Part shown: positions 24,101 through 37,748 of the stretch, piece by piece | Layout: each line of letters begins with the position of its first letter | Position numbering within the stretch: the first letter of the stretch is position 1 | From: Hypomesus transpacificus | Lineage: Eukaryota > Chordata > Actinopteri > Osmeriformes > Osmeridae | DNA: 64,000 nucleotides | NCBI RefSeq assembly: GCF_021917145.1 | Contig: NW_025813837.1 | Location: forward strand, 2,762,091-2,826,090 | Reading direction: 5' to 3' | The notes under the pieces: generated by a model | What the model was told of the DNA's origin: nothing | Database searches by the model: none | The model's input: only the letters and a program-made list of their open reading frames with translations | Translations under genes and position numbers: made by a program

Positions 24101-27100
24101 CTTTTGTATGGGCCTCAAGTCATCATATTGTAAGATAGTAGTCTCCAATATGACGCAACAGTTTGTAGTCCTCATAACATGGTACCATCCCATGCTTCCT
24201 CCTGGAGAAGGAAACCGTGAGATTAATGAATATTAATGACTTGACATTATGCTTATTTTCCTCTGAGCTAGAAGGCTGTTTGGCCACAGCCTAAGCTGAT
24301 TTCCCATGGTTACCTAGCATCACTTTCCCAAACAGTGCTGGGCAAGGGCTTCAACTGAAAATAACTGACAAAAAGTGAAAGTATGGAGAGAAAGTCATGT
24401 TGTAAAAGTTGACATCTCTCCCAGGTTTTTTCCAACTTTTTCTGTTTCCAAACTCGTAAAAACTGATTTGGATTGGATGTTGCCTTCTTTTTTTTGACTC
24501 ATGAAAGAGACCAAGGCTCTTCCACTTCAAATCCATCCACGCCTAAAGAGGCCTTAATAAATAAAGTCCAGAAGGATTCGGATGGTTCATCTGCGCATTG
24601 TAAACAGAGCTGTGTGTTATGCTGGACCAGGGGAAATGATGTCAGCTGCCGCAGTTGTGCCCAGCTGCTCATTATATCACATGAAGGACTCTTCACTCAA
24701 GATCTTTCCACAAGGAATCCTGTTAACCTCCCTTCACTCTGGGTGTGGCTGAGGTATAGAGTAGAGGATTGTGAGTGGTTGTGGCCAAGTTTCACACCCC
24801 AGTCTTGAGGGGTCAACAAGTCTGTGACCCCTCAGGGGCACAGATTCCTTCAACAGACACGCTAATTACTTCAGCACACCTGTACCCGATGACCTTGAGC
24901 CCTGGTGATAATAGACTCACTAAATCTACTGGGGTCCAGAGGACTGGGGCCCAAGGACTCCCATCTCCCACCGATTCTATGTACTGTCCCCCCTGTTGTT
25001 CAGGTCAACAAGGTGCCCGGGAGGGGGGCTCGTTCAGACCAAACTAATCTAAAAAACACTTCATACCAAGACTCAGGGCAGTGTCACTGGATACTGTCCT
25101 CAATCCTGTCAGAGAAGTTCTGTCTCTTCAGAGACCAAAGATGTGGTATCCCATCACCTCATGTGAGATAATTGTTCTTCTGTAGCGGTTTGAGTGTGTA
25201 GAGAGCGTTTGTGAAGCCAGTGCGTCGTCAAGGTCGACTCACCACAGTGCAGCACAGAGGCCAGAACCACCAGAGAAGGGCCAGGACCAGCAGCAGCATC
25301 AGGATGAGCAGAGCTATGGCCAGGATGGTCCCATCAGACTGGGGCGGTCGAGGGAGGCGCGAAGGAGGGAAGGGGGAGAGAGAGACAGAGAGAGATGTGG
25401 TGGAGAGAGGGAGAGGAAAAGGGAGAGAGAGGAAGGAAGGGGAAAGAGAGGGAGAGACGAGAGAGATGGGGTGGGGAGGGAGAGAAGAGGGGGAGAGAGA
25501 GGAAGGGGAAATAGAGGGAGAGACAGAGAGAGAGATGGGGTGGAGAGGATTGAGAGGGAGAGAAAAGGGAGAGAGAGAGGAAGGGGAGGGAGAGACAGAG
25601 AGAAAAACAGAGATGTTTATCTTCCGAGTGTGCTGTGGGTATCAGGCTTGGCCTTAGCCTTTCTGGCCTTGGTTAACCCAGCCCAACCACTGCCATAACA
25701 GGCATGTACTCACACAGCCCACTGTAGTGATGGTGACTGAGCTGGAGATGAAGCTGAGGCCTTCGTTCATGCTGACGTAGAGGCTGGCCGCCCTGTAGAC
25801 ACAAAGACGCGAGAGGCTCCGCACGTTTTCTGCCTGCGGGTGGGAAGTAGGAAGGAAATGGGAGGTGTGTTGTCATGGCGATACTTACATGCCCTCTTCG
25901 TTCAGGACGGGAGCGGGACATAGGAGATACGTGTCCTCCACCACCAGGGGCTTCACCACTGGAGGAGGAGCGGAGGAGAGACCGGTCAGTGAGAGACACT
26001 CGACACACAACACCTAGACACTAGACACACAACTGCTGTCGCCAAGCTGGAAGAGATTACGAGAAATCAAAACACCACGATCTGGAGTCCTGAGGGAATT
26101 TTAAGCAATCTGTTGATATTACATCTGGGGGTAGAACTTTGAACAAGAGTGTTGTTGGATTATAAGTGATGCACAGTGATAGGATTTGTTTTGGACATCT
26201 GTTGGGTGATGTCATATTTACCCATCAACCCTGACAGACCCGTTTAACCCTGAAGACACGCCCAGTTTTGCTTAAGCACGCTGTGTCGAAAACAGACCCT
26301 TAAAAGCCAAGATGAGCACACTGATTGAAACCACACGGTAGCCTTGCGTACGAGAAGGGTCTCGATTCGCTGTGTCTCTCCGGAGGAGAGATCCAGGGAT
26401 CGTCCTCGCCCGCGGCCCCGTGTTTGTCCTGGCTCAGACTGGACATACCCCAGTCCTGAGGAAACCACCACGGCTCTACGCTCTCTCCTCTGGAGCAACA
26501 GCATGCAGGAGAGAGAGGAGGAGGGAGGGGGAAAGAGGAGGAGGGAGGAAAGGAGGAGCGTGGAGGGAGGAGAGGAGGAGCGTGGGGGGAGGAGAGGGGG
26601 AAAGAAGGAGGGAGAGGGGGGGGGGAAAGGAAGGAGGAGGAAGAGGGAGGAGGAAGAGGAAGGAGGAGAGAGGGAGGAGGAGGAGGAGCGAGGTGGGAGA
26701 AGAGGAGCTGGAATCAGGAAGCGGGAGGAGATCAACTGCTGCCTGCCAAACAAGTTTCTGGGCCAACACAAACTCAGCCTGATATCATCCCAGGGTTCAC
26801 GCCCACGGGCTCCCACCCTGAACCCTGCACTGACCGAAACCATCAAAGGAGGCCGACGGCCTTGCAAGGCCCATAGAGGACTGACAGTACGGAACTCTTT
26901 ATAAAGAAACGTCCAGGGTCAAAATACCTACACTGCTTGTGTCTCCTTTCATTTGGACTGTGTGATACTTCAGGGGTCGGGATGCTGGCAAACAGTCCTT
27001 GTCTGTGTCGCAGCACTTTATTGCAATGTTTATGCCCTGAGCGTAGTGGAAGGTCGTGTTTTACTGGGAGCTGTAGACAGGCATGTGCTCAGCATTTTTC

Positions 27101-30100
27101 AATGCTTCAATAAAGCACAGGAAATGGCCGAGCCTGATTCCACCAATCGCAGAGCTCGTAACTCGAACCGAACGCTGACCCGTCCTGATGAACCCTGCTC
27201 AAACTTCATATTCATATTAAGGTCCATATCATTCTCATCACGTCGTCCTTGTCACGGGGCTGAGCTGCAAGTGCTGGAGCCTCATTCTGCTCGTCTCTGA
27301 TTGGTCCAGGGAGCCTATGTGTGCGGCTGATTGGTCCTCTCTGAGCTCAGGGGGCCTGTGTATGCGGCTGCTCTTTCTGGAGACAAGGACCCAGACAACC
27401 ATTCAGCTGCTCGACACATGTAGCTACACACCACCTCTTTCCTCCGGATGGGGCGGGAGAGGAAGGAGGAGGATGGAGGAGGAGGGAGGATGGGGGAGGG
27501 TTGGGCAAGATGATAGAGGGGGGGGGGGGGGGTTAGAAGTGTTACAGGAAAGGCCCCGAGGGAAGGTGAAATGTTCCCGTAATTCACGAGAGCCCACAGG
27601 AAGCTGTCATCTAACAGGTGGGCCCAAATGTTTTCATCAGCAGGGTGTCCCAGCAGCGTCTAACGTGGATGAGTTGTTTAGAGGTAAACATGCAGCTCTT
27701 GGGAGGGAGGGCAGCCATATTATAAACCCTGGATGTATATCTGGATAGACTGCTTGGGTGGGGGTGGGGGAGGGACACACACAAACACAAGGAGGCATTT
27801 TTTTCCTAAATTATTTCCATGACTTCCGCCGGTCTGTGGAGAGCTGGATGTCTCACACACAAACAATTACAGACCCAGCTTGAAACTTCCTCGCCGTCAG
27901 TCATCGCTCGCAAAAAGGAGCTTGTCAGTTCCCCCTGGCAGGCCTTCATGAACCGGCCAAACAGACCGGACGTTCTCTCTCATAACCTCTTTAATTACAG
28001 CTCAAAATGCTGATTACCACACATGCATTTTCAGAGCACAACCCAAAAAATGACAACCGTTAAATGACTTATGCCAACAGCCCCAACTGTTCACTCAACG
28101 GTAGTTTGACGAACACTAAACAACTTTCCTTTCAAATGAAGCTGCTGCGAGGGACACCATCATAGTGACTGATTCCACAATGGCATCTGCCTCAGTCTGA
28201 GACCAGACCATGTTTGGTGGAAAAGACTCTTCCGGTCCAAACCTGCTGTTGCTCCCCTGCAGCTCAGTCTGCCAGACAAAGCTAGGCCTCAGCTTTCTTC
28301 TGTGTTTGTAATTACTGCAGCACCTCCCACAGCCTAGAGTGGCATGCATGGGAGTGGGGGGGCTGGGACTCACACGCCTATTAAGAGCACTTTTTAAGAC
28401 CCTGGAGCTGGAAGGGGGGGATGGGGGTGGGGGGGGAGGGGGTTTTCGATGTGCCTCGAGGTCTTTTCCCCTTGCCTGCCTTGTGTTCGCGGGGCTGTTT
28501 TCCCTTTATCTCCTGGCTCTGGCCCTCGCCCAGGCTGTTAAAGCAGTGTACCAAGCCGCAGCAGGACCCGCTGGCAGGGCCTCACACTCAGGCGAGGACG
28601 TCTCCCGCTGAGCTCACGAGCGCTCGACGCTCAGTGAGTCAGTCGATATTCCGCCACAAACCGCCTCTTACTCGGTGCTCTCCCACTTCAGGCCCGTTCA
28701 TTCCCAGAAGTCTCCCTCCTGGACTGCAGGAAATGACTGTTTGTTTGTTGACCTATGCAGAGTAGGGAGGAGTAGCACATCACAACACACCCCCTCCCCC
28801 CCCCATCCGCTAACACTGACTAGGTGTTACTACTTACTCTTTGTGAGGGTGTCGTTGATTCGGAAGCTGCAGAGGACCTTGTCGACGTTCCGGGCGTGAA
28901 GGAAGCCGTTCCCTTTCACCACCACATGGAAAGACTCTGGGCGCGGAGACGAGAAACACAAAAGAGACATTGAGAGACGCAGTGGATTGGAGGCCTCACA
29001 GTAGAATTCCACGTCAGTGTCAAATTCAATGGACTGCTATCCCGCAGCACAGTGAAGGTGAAGTTCAAGTGCTACGTCTCTCTATGCGCGGAGCATCTCA
29101 CACTCTGGTGAGCAGACATATTGAAAGCCACCATGCTCCTGACCATAGTGGTCATTAAAATGAAATCCCCCTTCCCAGACTCCTGGAGGGAGACGGTACA
29201 TGTGGTCGACGGGACGTCATCATGCATGGGTATGCGGACAGCGGCTCTGGAGCCAATACCGCAAACCCCAGACGTGTAAACACTTCCTTTAAACAGGGGG
29301 TTTGCAAGGCCGCAGGACGGACGATGATTGAGTGGTTCCTGACACCAGAACGTAGACTGTGTTGGCCCTAACTGCAGTTCGCTAACCCAGAGAACTAATC
29401 AGGGTCATATCAAATGACTGCTACCGTCCAGACGTTCTTCACCACAGTTTGGCAGGCCCTCAGGTCCTGGCCTGTCAACGCAATCAGGGTCTTCACTTCC
29501 TGTATTGAGATGCACATCAAGGTGGGGGCCCCCGGATTTGTGTGTGGTGGTGGTGGTCAGAGAGGACCAGGCTGTAACAAAGCTCACCTACCTCCTGCAC
29601 AGATACTGGAGGGCTCGGCTGCAAGGATCTCAGTGCAGGACTTCCTTAGGATCTGGGGGAGAGGAACGAAAAGGGGTCAGAGGTTAACCTGGGGTTGTCC
29701 AAAGGGGCAGTTTTTTGGAAGAAACCCCAGGCTTCGACCGGACGTGTCAATGCAATCAGTTGAGATGATCGTCTACTCTCAGGTAGTGGTGACGGCGCTG
29801 ACATGTTCCTCTACCTGTACCCCTGAGCCTCTTCCTACGTTCTCCTCGGTTTGAATGGAGGCTGTTCCTACCCCACACCCATGCCCTGCTTCTGCACTGC
29901 CCCAAACACATGCGCCTGCCTGTACCCTTACTGTCAAAGGAAGCATGCACTCACCCCCCCCCCCCCCCCCCCCCCCCCCCCCGCCTGAACATCGGGCTGA
30001 TTTACGACACGCTGCCCTATTTCCTTGAATCCAGGCCAGCAGCTTTCAGCGTTCAGATAATCACCACCAGATGACAGTCAGCTGGTCCCGTTGAATCCTC

Positions 30101-33100
30101 AGCGAGCAATCCTCCCTGCTCTGGTCAGCTGCTCAGCAAGCAGGCCCACTGCCCTAGCCATGATGACCCCCGCCCTACCAACACACACACAATGACCCCC
30201 ACGATGCTCATTCAATCAGTCTTGTGAAAACAGAAGTCGATACCTTTTGAGGTGGAAACTAAACAACGCGGCGTACGTGTATGTAGCGTGTTTGGTTTGA
30301 CTCCAGTCGGCAGGATCAAAAGAAGGGAAGTCGGACACACAGCAGGTGAGTGGATGTCAGATCCTGGTGAGTCGTGATGGATGGAATATTTCTTTTTGCT
30401 ATATTCTCGTTCTATTTTAGTTTGTTTCCGGAGTGCTATTCAATCAGTGTTTCACTGGATTGTAGATGAAACATTGTGGTGAGATGAAGAATAATATAGG
30501 GACTATTTACTTTGGGCAAATAGGATACAGGCTGACCGGCAGAGTGTTCATACAGTATTTCATACGTTGTTTTGATAGTGTGTGTGTGTGTGTGTTCCAG
30601 CAACATTCTTACCGAATCAATGACCCCCTGCAGCGCTTCAAAGCCATCATTGACAGGGAAGACATGGTCCTTGCTGTCGGCAATCTTCGCGAGCTGTTAG
30701 GGACAGATAACGAATCAGGCGGCAGATCGTCACCAAAGTGTCAACCACCTCGCAGTCTACAACACGAAAAAGAAACCACACCTTCTTGAAACAGATTTGA
30801 AACTTCCCATGCTAGGCTACAAGGCTCATGCATTAGGGCTAGCATTAGGCTACCAGCCCAACACGACCTCCGGTGGCCTGTGCCTGGTGGACAGCTTGAG
30901 CCGCCGTGTCTAACCGGAGCAAGTGGGAAGGCCCAGCGGTAAAAAGCACGCACCTGTGTCTCGTTGAAGTCCTTCACCCCTACACAGTACACCGTGGCCC
31001 CCAGACTGCGCGAGCGGTTGGCCTGTCAGGTATTCACGGACGAGGAGACAAAAAAAACACACAAAAAAACAGGGAAGAGGCTCAACACATGGACTCAGTT
31101 ACCGCACGGCATTTCAGTGCTCAGAGATCCTGGAGTAAGGGTATTGACAACTGATGTACCGTAGCTCAGAGAGGAGCGTTTGGTTCCTTAACTGAGATGT
31201 AAATGGGCCCTGTGCCCTCTAGGTCCTCTCATTACCCCGGTGCCAAATGTTTAATTTCCTGAGAGGCAATCTAAGCCCTGGCTCCACGCTGTGTGACCGA
31301 CCTCACAGAATCCCTTTGAGGAGCCTTCCTAGGATGAGGCAGATCTTCTTACTGGGGGGGGGTTTTAGAGCCACGAGAGCCATCAGCCTCACTTCATCCA
31401 TGCGTGAGTTGCAGCCCTGCATGTCCACATGTGCTCTATGGCACTCACGCTGCTCAAACACGCCTGCACAAGTACTTCTTGAGCTGAGATAAATCATTGG
31501 TTCCTGCTGCAGATGTGTGGCCAATGACTGAGTCTCTTTCATTCACGGGCCATATGGGAGACATCAATTTGGCAGATGCCCTGACCTCCTTTTTTTTCAC
31601 CAAAACTAAGGATTCAAAATGCTGCCACGATGACGTGTATAATGTTGGATTTATGCCATTAAGTAAATAGTTTGTTTTACAATGTGCACTCTCTTTTTCT
31701 ATCTCTCCTAGGCATGTGTCCTTATGTGTGCTGTCTCTAGTCCTATCAGACGGCATCCTACCGCTCTCTCCCCAATAATACTGCATCCTGCCTCTCTCTC
31801 TCCCCCCAATAACACTGCATCCTACCTCTCTCTCTCCCCCCAATAACACTGCATCCTACCTCTCTCTCTCTCCTCCCAATAACACTGCATCCTACCTCTC
31901 TCTCTGCATAGTAGAAGAGGTCCTCATGCAGCTCTCCATCCGTGAGAGCGATGATGACACTGGCGGTGCGGTAGCCTAGCAACAGATGAACAGATCACTT
32001 CCATTAGAAGCCAGACTTCCAACAAGGACTCTGGGGAATGAGTTACTTATCACTGAAGTCATCAAAACTCTGCAAGTTTGCCAACAGACAGACACAGAGA
32101 CCCAGAGAAGGATCAGAGACGACAGGAAATATTTTGAGGATTTTTTTTGTTGATGAAAAGCACATTCACACCTTCAGAGTTTCCATGGTAGATCTGCTCG
32201 CTGGCCTGTAAGAGAAACTGTAATGAAACACTACACGCTGTTTAAAGCTGTTCATAGAGGAAAATCACTCTCACACACAGATGCAGACTGATACAGGTGT
32301 CATTTTGGCTCCATTCTCAGCCTGTTCTGGCGCCAGATTTTGGAGATAAAAGTCCGGCTCAGGAGGCAGATGACGGCTCACCCTCTGGATGCCCTCGTGC
32401 ATGAAGGTGTCTCCGCCCGGACGAACCATATAGAGGTCCTCGAGGCCCTGTCGAATACGCTCCCTGGGGGATGTGACCGAGAGACAGATCAGACTACAAA
32501 TCCCAGCCACACAGTTACGACACACCACAAAGACTACAAATCCCATCTGCACAGTTACGACACACGACTAAGACAATCAGTGCTGACGAAGATATGTCAC
32601 GGGTCTCTCTTTTAAAAAGAGTTTTCTGTTTCAAAGGTTTTATGAGGGTTTCAAAACTTGGAGATGAAAATGGGATATCGTGAGCTTTTGGCTCGGGGCA
32701 CAGTCAGACAGTAAGGAAACTGTACTGGTGTAAAATGAGATAGCAGGAAGGCAATAAACACCGAAGACGTTTTGTGGCAGGATGGAGCCGAAGGAAAGAT
32801 TAGACAGATAACCACGCACAATATGTGAGCCACATGTTCAAAGTCTGTGGTTTGCCAGAATAATAGCATTACCAGTTCCTAGCACCGAACGGATATTGTG
32901 CTGCGTTTAAGTTTTGATATTCAGAATTCTCAAACATATTTGAAATGTGTGTGTGGTCTTAGATTGAGATGTTTGAAAACAAACAAAGGTCCGAAAAGGA
33001 GGATTCCTCCCATACGGAATCTGTTCTTATCGACCCACAATGGCGATATGACGTCAGTGTGTGTGTGAAGGGCTGAAAGGGTTGAGAAGCACCCATGTCG

Positions 33101-36100
33101 AGGCTTGAAAGCGTGCTCGGGGGTCATGTGGCTGAGCGGTTAGGGAATCGGGCTATTAATCAGAAGGTTGCCAGTTCGATTCCCGGTCGTGCCAAACGTT
33201 GTCGTGTCCTTGGGCAAGGCACTTTATCCTACTTGCCTCGGGGGAATGTCCCTGTACTTACTGTAAGTCGTTCTGGATAAGAGCGTCTGCTAAATGACTA
33301 AATGTAGATGTGTTCACCCACCTGTCCTCTGTGATTCTCATGAGGATCCGACCTTCTGTGGAGAACACGATGAAGGACATGCGCAGCTGTGGACTGAGGT
33401 GGACACAAAGAAAAGGAAAACACTCAGGAGAGATCAGATTAGCAATGTCACGTCTTCAATGGAGTCCAGTGTACTGTCTCCTTACCTCCGTGATAGTGAA
33501 CACTATTCTCACCTTATGAACTTGTGAGCCAGATGCTCGACAAAGTGATAGATTTCCTCCCAGTGATGCTGAACACTCCCGGATCTACAAAGATATATCA
33601 CATATTCGGAGTTATTTCACCCGTCCTGAGTGGAAAGCCAGGCTGTGTTACTGCGCTGTACTTGGTTGTGGTACAACAAGGCTATGGTGATGTGATGGTG
33701 TGCTAATATGCCCTCCAAAATCACTCTCTCCTTCCACCCCGAACGAGACCTTCGTTGCTGGTATCTCTGTGCATGAAAAGATGCTGGCATTGCAGTACGA
33801 TTAGATGCCTGCCATATTTGAACATAATAAATGACCTAATGCTGATGAACAGCAGTTACATCACTTCGCATGGCGTGACAATGCCTTTCTAATGCACCAG
33901 TAATAATCTCCGTGTTATTGTATAGTTAAGTTAATTATCCGGCATTACACTGTACTTGCTGGAGTCCTTCTATACTTGCAATTAGACAAGTCTGGCCAGG
34001 ATTTAAGACAACACTACCTCACCACTAAGCACAGCTGACCAAATGATACAGAGGTTGTTTATTCACGTCTAACCCAATTCATAACACAACATTGCCATTG
34101 TTTATGTTATAGGGAGGATCACATTTAACCCACTGAACTCCCGACCTTGTAATGGTTTACCTTAAAAAGGTTCTCTCAGATCATGGGACATGGGGAGTCT
34201 GAGAAAACCAGTAGTCAATTGCGTTTCCCCGTGGGAATTTACAGCAGAAAGTCGTTATGACAAACGTCCCATATGATGAAGTCCATTCCTTTTTGATTTA
34301 CCTAGATTATTCTTATAATAACTATCACTATCGCTATAATAGCGATATCACTTATAATCTACATTCTCTACTGTCTCGCTGTCTTCCTTGCAGCGTTGCA
34401 TTTGTCAAACACCTCTTTTTTCCATTGTTACCAAGATAAGTCCCAATACACAGAGAGGAGCCAAGAGGCTGAGAAGTTGGAACATCTGGACATAATGGAG
34501 AAAAGGTTGCACACGCAGAAGAAGAAGGAGGAGGAGAAGAAGAGAAGTGATTAGACAGACACTGCAAAAAGACAGTTATGACAGGGAAAGAGCATCAGTT
34601 TGTGTGCAGTTCAAACAAGCTTTTTACGAGAGCGATGGATGACTTGTCGTGAAACACTGACGCACAGCCTGTGCAATGGCCTTTGTCTTGGACTCTTGGC
34701 ATTTGTTATCAGATGCGAATAATCGGAGCACACTGCAGATCAAACTCTGCAAAAGAGACGTTTGGTTCTGTCTGAGTCCAGAGTTTCCACTAAGCTAAAT
34801 GTTGTGCCAACACAGAAATGTCTGCCTGTTGCTGGCATTCCGCTGTATGTCAAATGGAAAATTAATCACCAGATACAGTAGTAGCCTTGCTTAGAAATGG
34901 AGTACAGGAAGAGTAGACTCAATAACAAGGCAACAATTTACGCATTTCACAGCTCTAACAGTGTTTCAGTGGTTAGTTTAAAAGATTTTTTTAACACACA
35001 ACACTGCAATCTGATACATTTACCTGATGGAACAAAAGCTAACAAAGTCAAGATTCTGTTGTCATTTGCATCAACTTTGAACATTTATCGTTTACTTAAT
35101 GTATTGAGTCAGAGCACACAGTTGACCCCAATGATTTTGACCCGACCCTTCCTATCATCTGCATGGGAAAATAGCCTTTGTACCATACATTATTTTCTAC
35201 TAACATAGCTAATATGTAGTAGTATTGTCCAATATGAAACATGATCTGTTTCTCACAGCATTTAGGTGCTCTCCACTGGCATTACATAGAGGATATCTGA
35301 GGTAAAAGTCCTGAAGAAACATCTATACTGTAAACCCAGTGGTATCACAAAGGTCAGTTATGGAAATAGTAGGCTGCTGTTGGAATTCTAATTATTTATG
35401 ATTGGGAACAGATGTGCATAGAGACTGGTCCCAGAATCAGTCCAAAGAAAACAACTTGACTAAGTGAAGAGGATTACGTTAAGGCATGCAAAGCAGTGCA
35501 AGTTGTTTGCGTTTGTCACCAGGAGCTCCCATATGAGATCATTGTTCTGCTTTTCCTGATCCATGTAACTCAAGAAAACATTACAGGTACATAATACTGT
35601 TGTAATTGTATTTTAAAGAGGGTTTGTATAAAGGATTCCCATCCTGGGCACCAGACTCAACTAGTCTGTAAGTCTTCAGGTCGGCATCTGTTCAAACGGG
35701 GTCAAATAAACAAACAGAAGAAGAAAAAACACCTGAAATCATTTGACCTAGAAGTTACCGAATACTTTGCCTGTACAACCCATGTGTGACTGAGGAGACA
35801 TTACACAACTGTTAGTAAACGTGTGCTACAGTGAGAATTGAAGTCGAAGGAATTAAGCATTTGCTGATGACGTCAATCTATTCCTGCCTTTGAGGAAATC
35901 TATATGTTGTTTTTTGTTTCAAAAATGAATAAAATACAGTATTAAGATGTGATGCTGAAACGTTTTCCTGGAGTTGAATTTAAGAATTGAAATAGATGGT
36001 TTATTTGAGATGTTGTGCACAACATCACAGTTTTCAATAATCAGCGTCTTGGCAACAGAACTACCTTACTACCCCCGGGGGCGACTGAATGACTGTTTAG

Positions 36101-36674
36101 TTCTGAAAGAGTCCAAGTCCAACTTCATCCCTGTAAACACTGTAACTGGCAGTGACAGATGTCCCTGACATCTGACAGTTCAGAATTCACCTTCTGATGT
36201 ACATTTCTGATTCAGGCAAGCACTTAGTAGCTAATTCTCAACTCCTTGAAAGTGTCATCAAGGAAGACTTCTTTTGTTCGGTGGCGATTGTCCTAAGATC
36301 ATGCTCAGGCATTTACAAATGCATGGTAGATAAGGAATCATGCCAGTTAACACTGACATAACAATTAAAAGACAAACCATACACAAACCTTGCAGACTAA
36401 AATGTTTTTGATGAGCAAAACATTAGACCTTCACCTAAGCACAGAATTTCACAAATTCTGCATGGCATCCTGAACCACAAACAGGTCAAACAAAGTCAAA
36501 GGTGACAGGGCAAGGTAGATGAGTAACTCACTTGTCCAAGACAAAGTACAGGTCAAACCCTCCGAAGCAGGACGGTCTTGGCTGGCCTCTGTCCTGGTTC
36601 TGTCCCGTGCTGCCAGCTGTCAACATCACCAGCACAGCACCCAGGACCACAGGGAAACAGAACCCTTGGCACAT
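17734..36674 (-). CDS. antxr1: Anthrax toxin receptor 1 / TEM8, complete, 18 exons
   Basis: Single-pass cell-surface receptor that binds collagen-type matrix and links it to the actin cytoskeleton; in mammals it is also the docking protein for anthrax protective antigen. Exons, 5' to 3' on minus: 36674-36532, 33584-33513, 33393-33322, 32463-32382, 32205-32172, 31975-31896, 31022-30954, 30693-30613, 29652-29592, 28936-28838, 25958-25889, 25792-25714, 25338-25243, 23715-23674, 22239-22144, 21895-21728, 20869-20789, 18141-17734. The phases are consistent and give 610 aa (human 564). In order: signal peptide; von Willebrand A domain with its MIDAS residues (DKSGS across exons 1-2, [18 protein letters not shown]); Ig-like region; transmembrane segment (exon 13, followed by WWFWPLCC); conserved cytoplasmic part ([28 protein letters not shown]); and a proline-rich tail longer than in human. 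Confidence 0.95.
18718..18850 (+). repeat. About five tandem copies of a 26-28-bp unit
   Basis: The unit TATAGAGATGCTCTGTTTCAC is repeated with small changes, in the antxr1 intron between the exons at 20789 and 18141. Confidence 0.9.
19455..19590 (+). repeat. GGGGGT hexamer array, G-quadruplex-prone
   Basis: About 20 copies of GGGGGT with GGGGCT variants, in the last antxr1 intron. The G-rich strand is the plus strand, so the antxr1 transcript carries the C-rich complement. Confidence 0.95.
22350..22485 (-). repeat. SINE, tail and middle region
   Basis: The minus strand reads TTGGGCGAGGCACTTCACC, then GCTCTGGATAAGAGCGTTTGC and TAAATGACTAAATG, like the other SINEs here. The tRNA head is lost. 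It lies in an antxr1 intron. Confidence 0.8.
22486..23673 (-). other. antxr1 intron without recognised features
   Basis: AT-rich intron between the exons at 22239 and 23674. I see no exon, mobile element or long repeat beyond the SINE at its end. Confidence 0.5.
25365..25612 (+). repeat. GA-rich low-complexity tract in antxr1 intron
   Basis: Irregular GAGAGA/GGGAGA sequence between the exons at 25338 and 25714. On the antxr1 strand it is a long pyrimidine tract. Confidence 0.9.
25959..28837 (-). other. Large antxr1 intron
   Basis: 2.9 kb between the exons at 25958 and 28838. It contains purine-rich tracts (26505-26705, 27440-27535), and I recognise no exon or mobile element. Confidence 0.5.
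26505..26705 (+). repeat. GGAGGA-rich tract
   Basis: Purine-rich sequence of about 200 bases that creates glutamate/arginine-rich and serine/leucine-rich pseudo-frames on the two strands. It lies in an antxr1 intron. Confidence 0.9.
29954..29982 (+). repeat. Poly-C run of 29 bases
   Basis: An uninterrupted C tract in the antxr1 intron between the exons at 29652 and 30613. Its true length is hard to sequence. Confidence 0.95.
31745..31905 (-). repeat. Tandem repeat that duplicates an antxr1 5' splice site
   Basis: Four to five copies of a 34-36-base unit. On the antxr1 strand each unit contains GAGAGAGGTAGGATGCAG, which is the exon 6 end and donor. The real exon ends at 31896; further donors of the same form start at 31859, 31825 and 31761. 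Confidence 0.85.
33121..33306 (+). repeat. Full-length tRNA-derived SINE
   Basis: Head GTGGCTGAGCGGTTAGGGA, B box GTTCGATTCC, middle TCCTTGGGCAAGGCACTT, and tail GATAAGAGCGTCTGCTAAAT followed by GACTAAATG. It lies antisense in antxr1, just 3' of exon 3. Confidence 0.9.
33585..36531 (-). other. antxr1 intron 1
   Basis: 2.9 kb of AT-rich sequence between the signal-peptide exon and exon 2. The reading frames are short and low in complexity, and I see no recognisable element. Confidence 0.5.
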
Positions 36675-37748
36675 TGCTCCCCTTAGAAAAAACTTATTTC
36701 AGAGTAAAGGAAGCCACTGTGATCCCCGATGTGAAGAGACTCTCTCTGGTGTCTCTTCCTCCCGTCCTCGTATAAGTTATCCAAAGAGTAGCAGAGTGGC
36801 TTTGATGGCTGCAGTGGTCAGGGAAGAGAAGATGCTGTTCTGTTTCGGTTTGGTCAGGAAACTCTTTTCACAGGTCAAAGATAGAACAGTGACCTCTAAG
36901 CTTCACCCTCCACTTGGCCTTCTCTTTTCTCCTCTCTTATTGTTAGAAATAAAAAGCATGTCCCATCAGCTCCGCAGAGAACTGTGTAATTGTGTCTCAC
37001 AGTCTCCACAAACCTTCTCAAAGTGTCTGAGTCTCCTTCCCTTTCTTACAAAGAGTTGGGGTTAATGGAGACAAAGAATTAAGGACAAACGACATCTCTC
37101 TACTTTTGCTGTCATCTAGTGGTCATATAAGGTAACAGATCCGAATTTAGAATTTTGAGAAAACCCAGGCACTTATTTTCAGTTAAAGGACAAATGGGGA
37201 AGATTTTTTCAGTTCACAGAAATATACGTTTTTCCCCCATAAATATGTTGTGTAACCTAATTACAGAGGTCCTATGAGAGCAGTTTAGCAACACACGCAG
37301 GTAAGTGTGAATGTCCATAGATACATTGCTTGCCTCTGGCATTGTGAAACAATCAGTTCACTAGCGTTTCTTTTTTTTTTACAATTGCTCTGATGGGATT
37401 CCGTTCAGTGCATCTATCATCTGAATCTAAAGCCCTAAACAAGGTCAATGTGGTTCCTGGAATAATAAACACCTGAAGATATCTCTACAGAACTACCTTT
37501 CTCACTATCCTACCCACCGAGTTTCTGGACACATAATTTATGGTAAACGAAGCGTTATGTAACCTGCAAGACAAACAAGTCAATGACCTAGACTAATATT
37601 AACCACACAGAGTGGGTGTGTCGCTAGTAGATCATGATGGTTTTAAAGCAGCTCTCCTTTGTCACTTCATAAGTTGGTCTTTTGGCTCTTAAATGCAACA
37701 GAGCATCCTCCTGTATCATACCCAATACTTGACAGTGAATACGCCATC

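Noticed and set aside
26244-26904. Frames of 136-207 residues on both strands
   Set aside because: Built from a GGAGGA tract in an antxr1 intron; no homology and no splice structure.
29954-29982. CRISPR or other direct-repeat array
   Set aside because: This is a plain C run, and other repeats here are head-to-tail minisatellites without spacers; the genome is vertebrate.
33121-33200. Functional tRNA gene
   Set aside because: The tRNA-like head continues into a SINE body and tail shared by several copies in this window; the cloverleaf is not complete.
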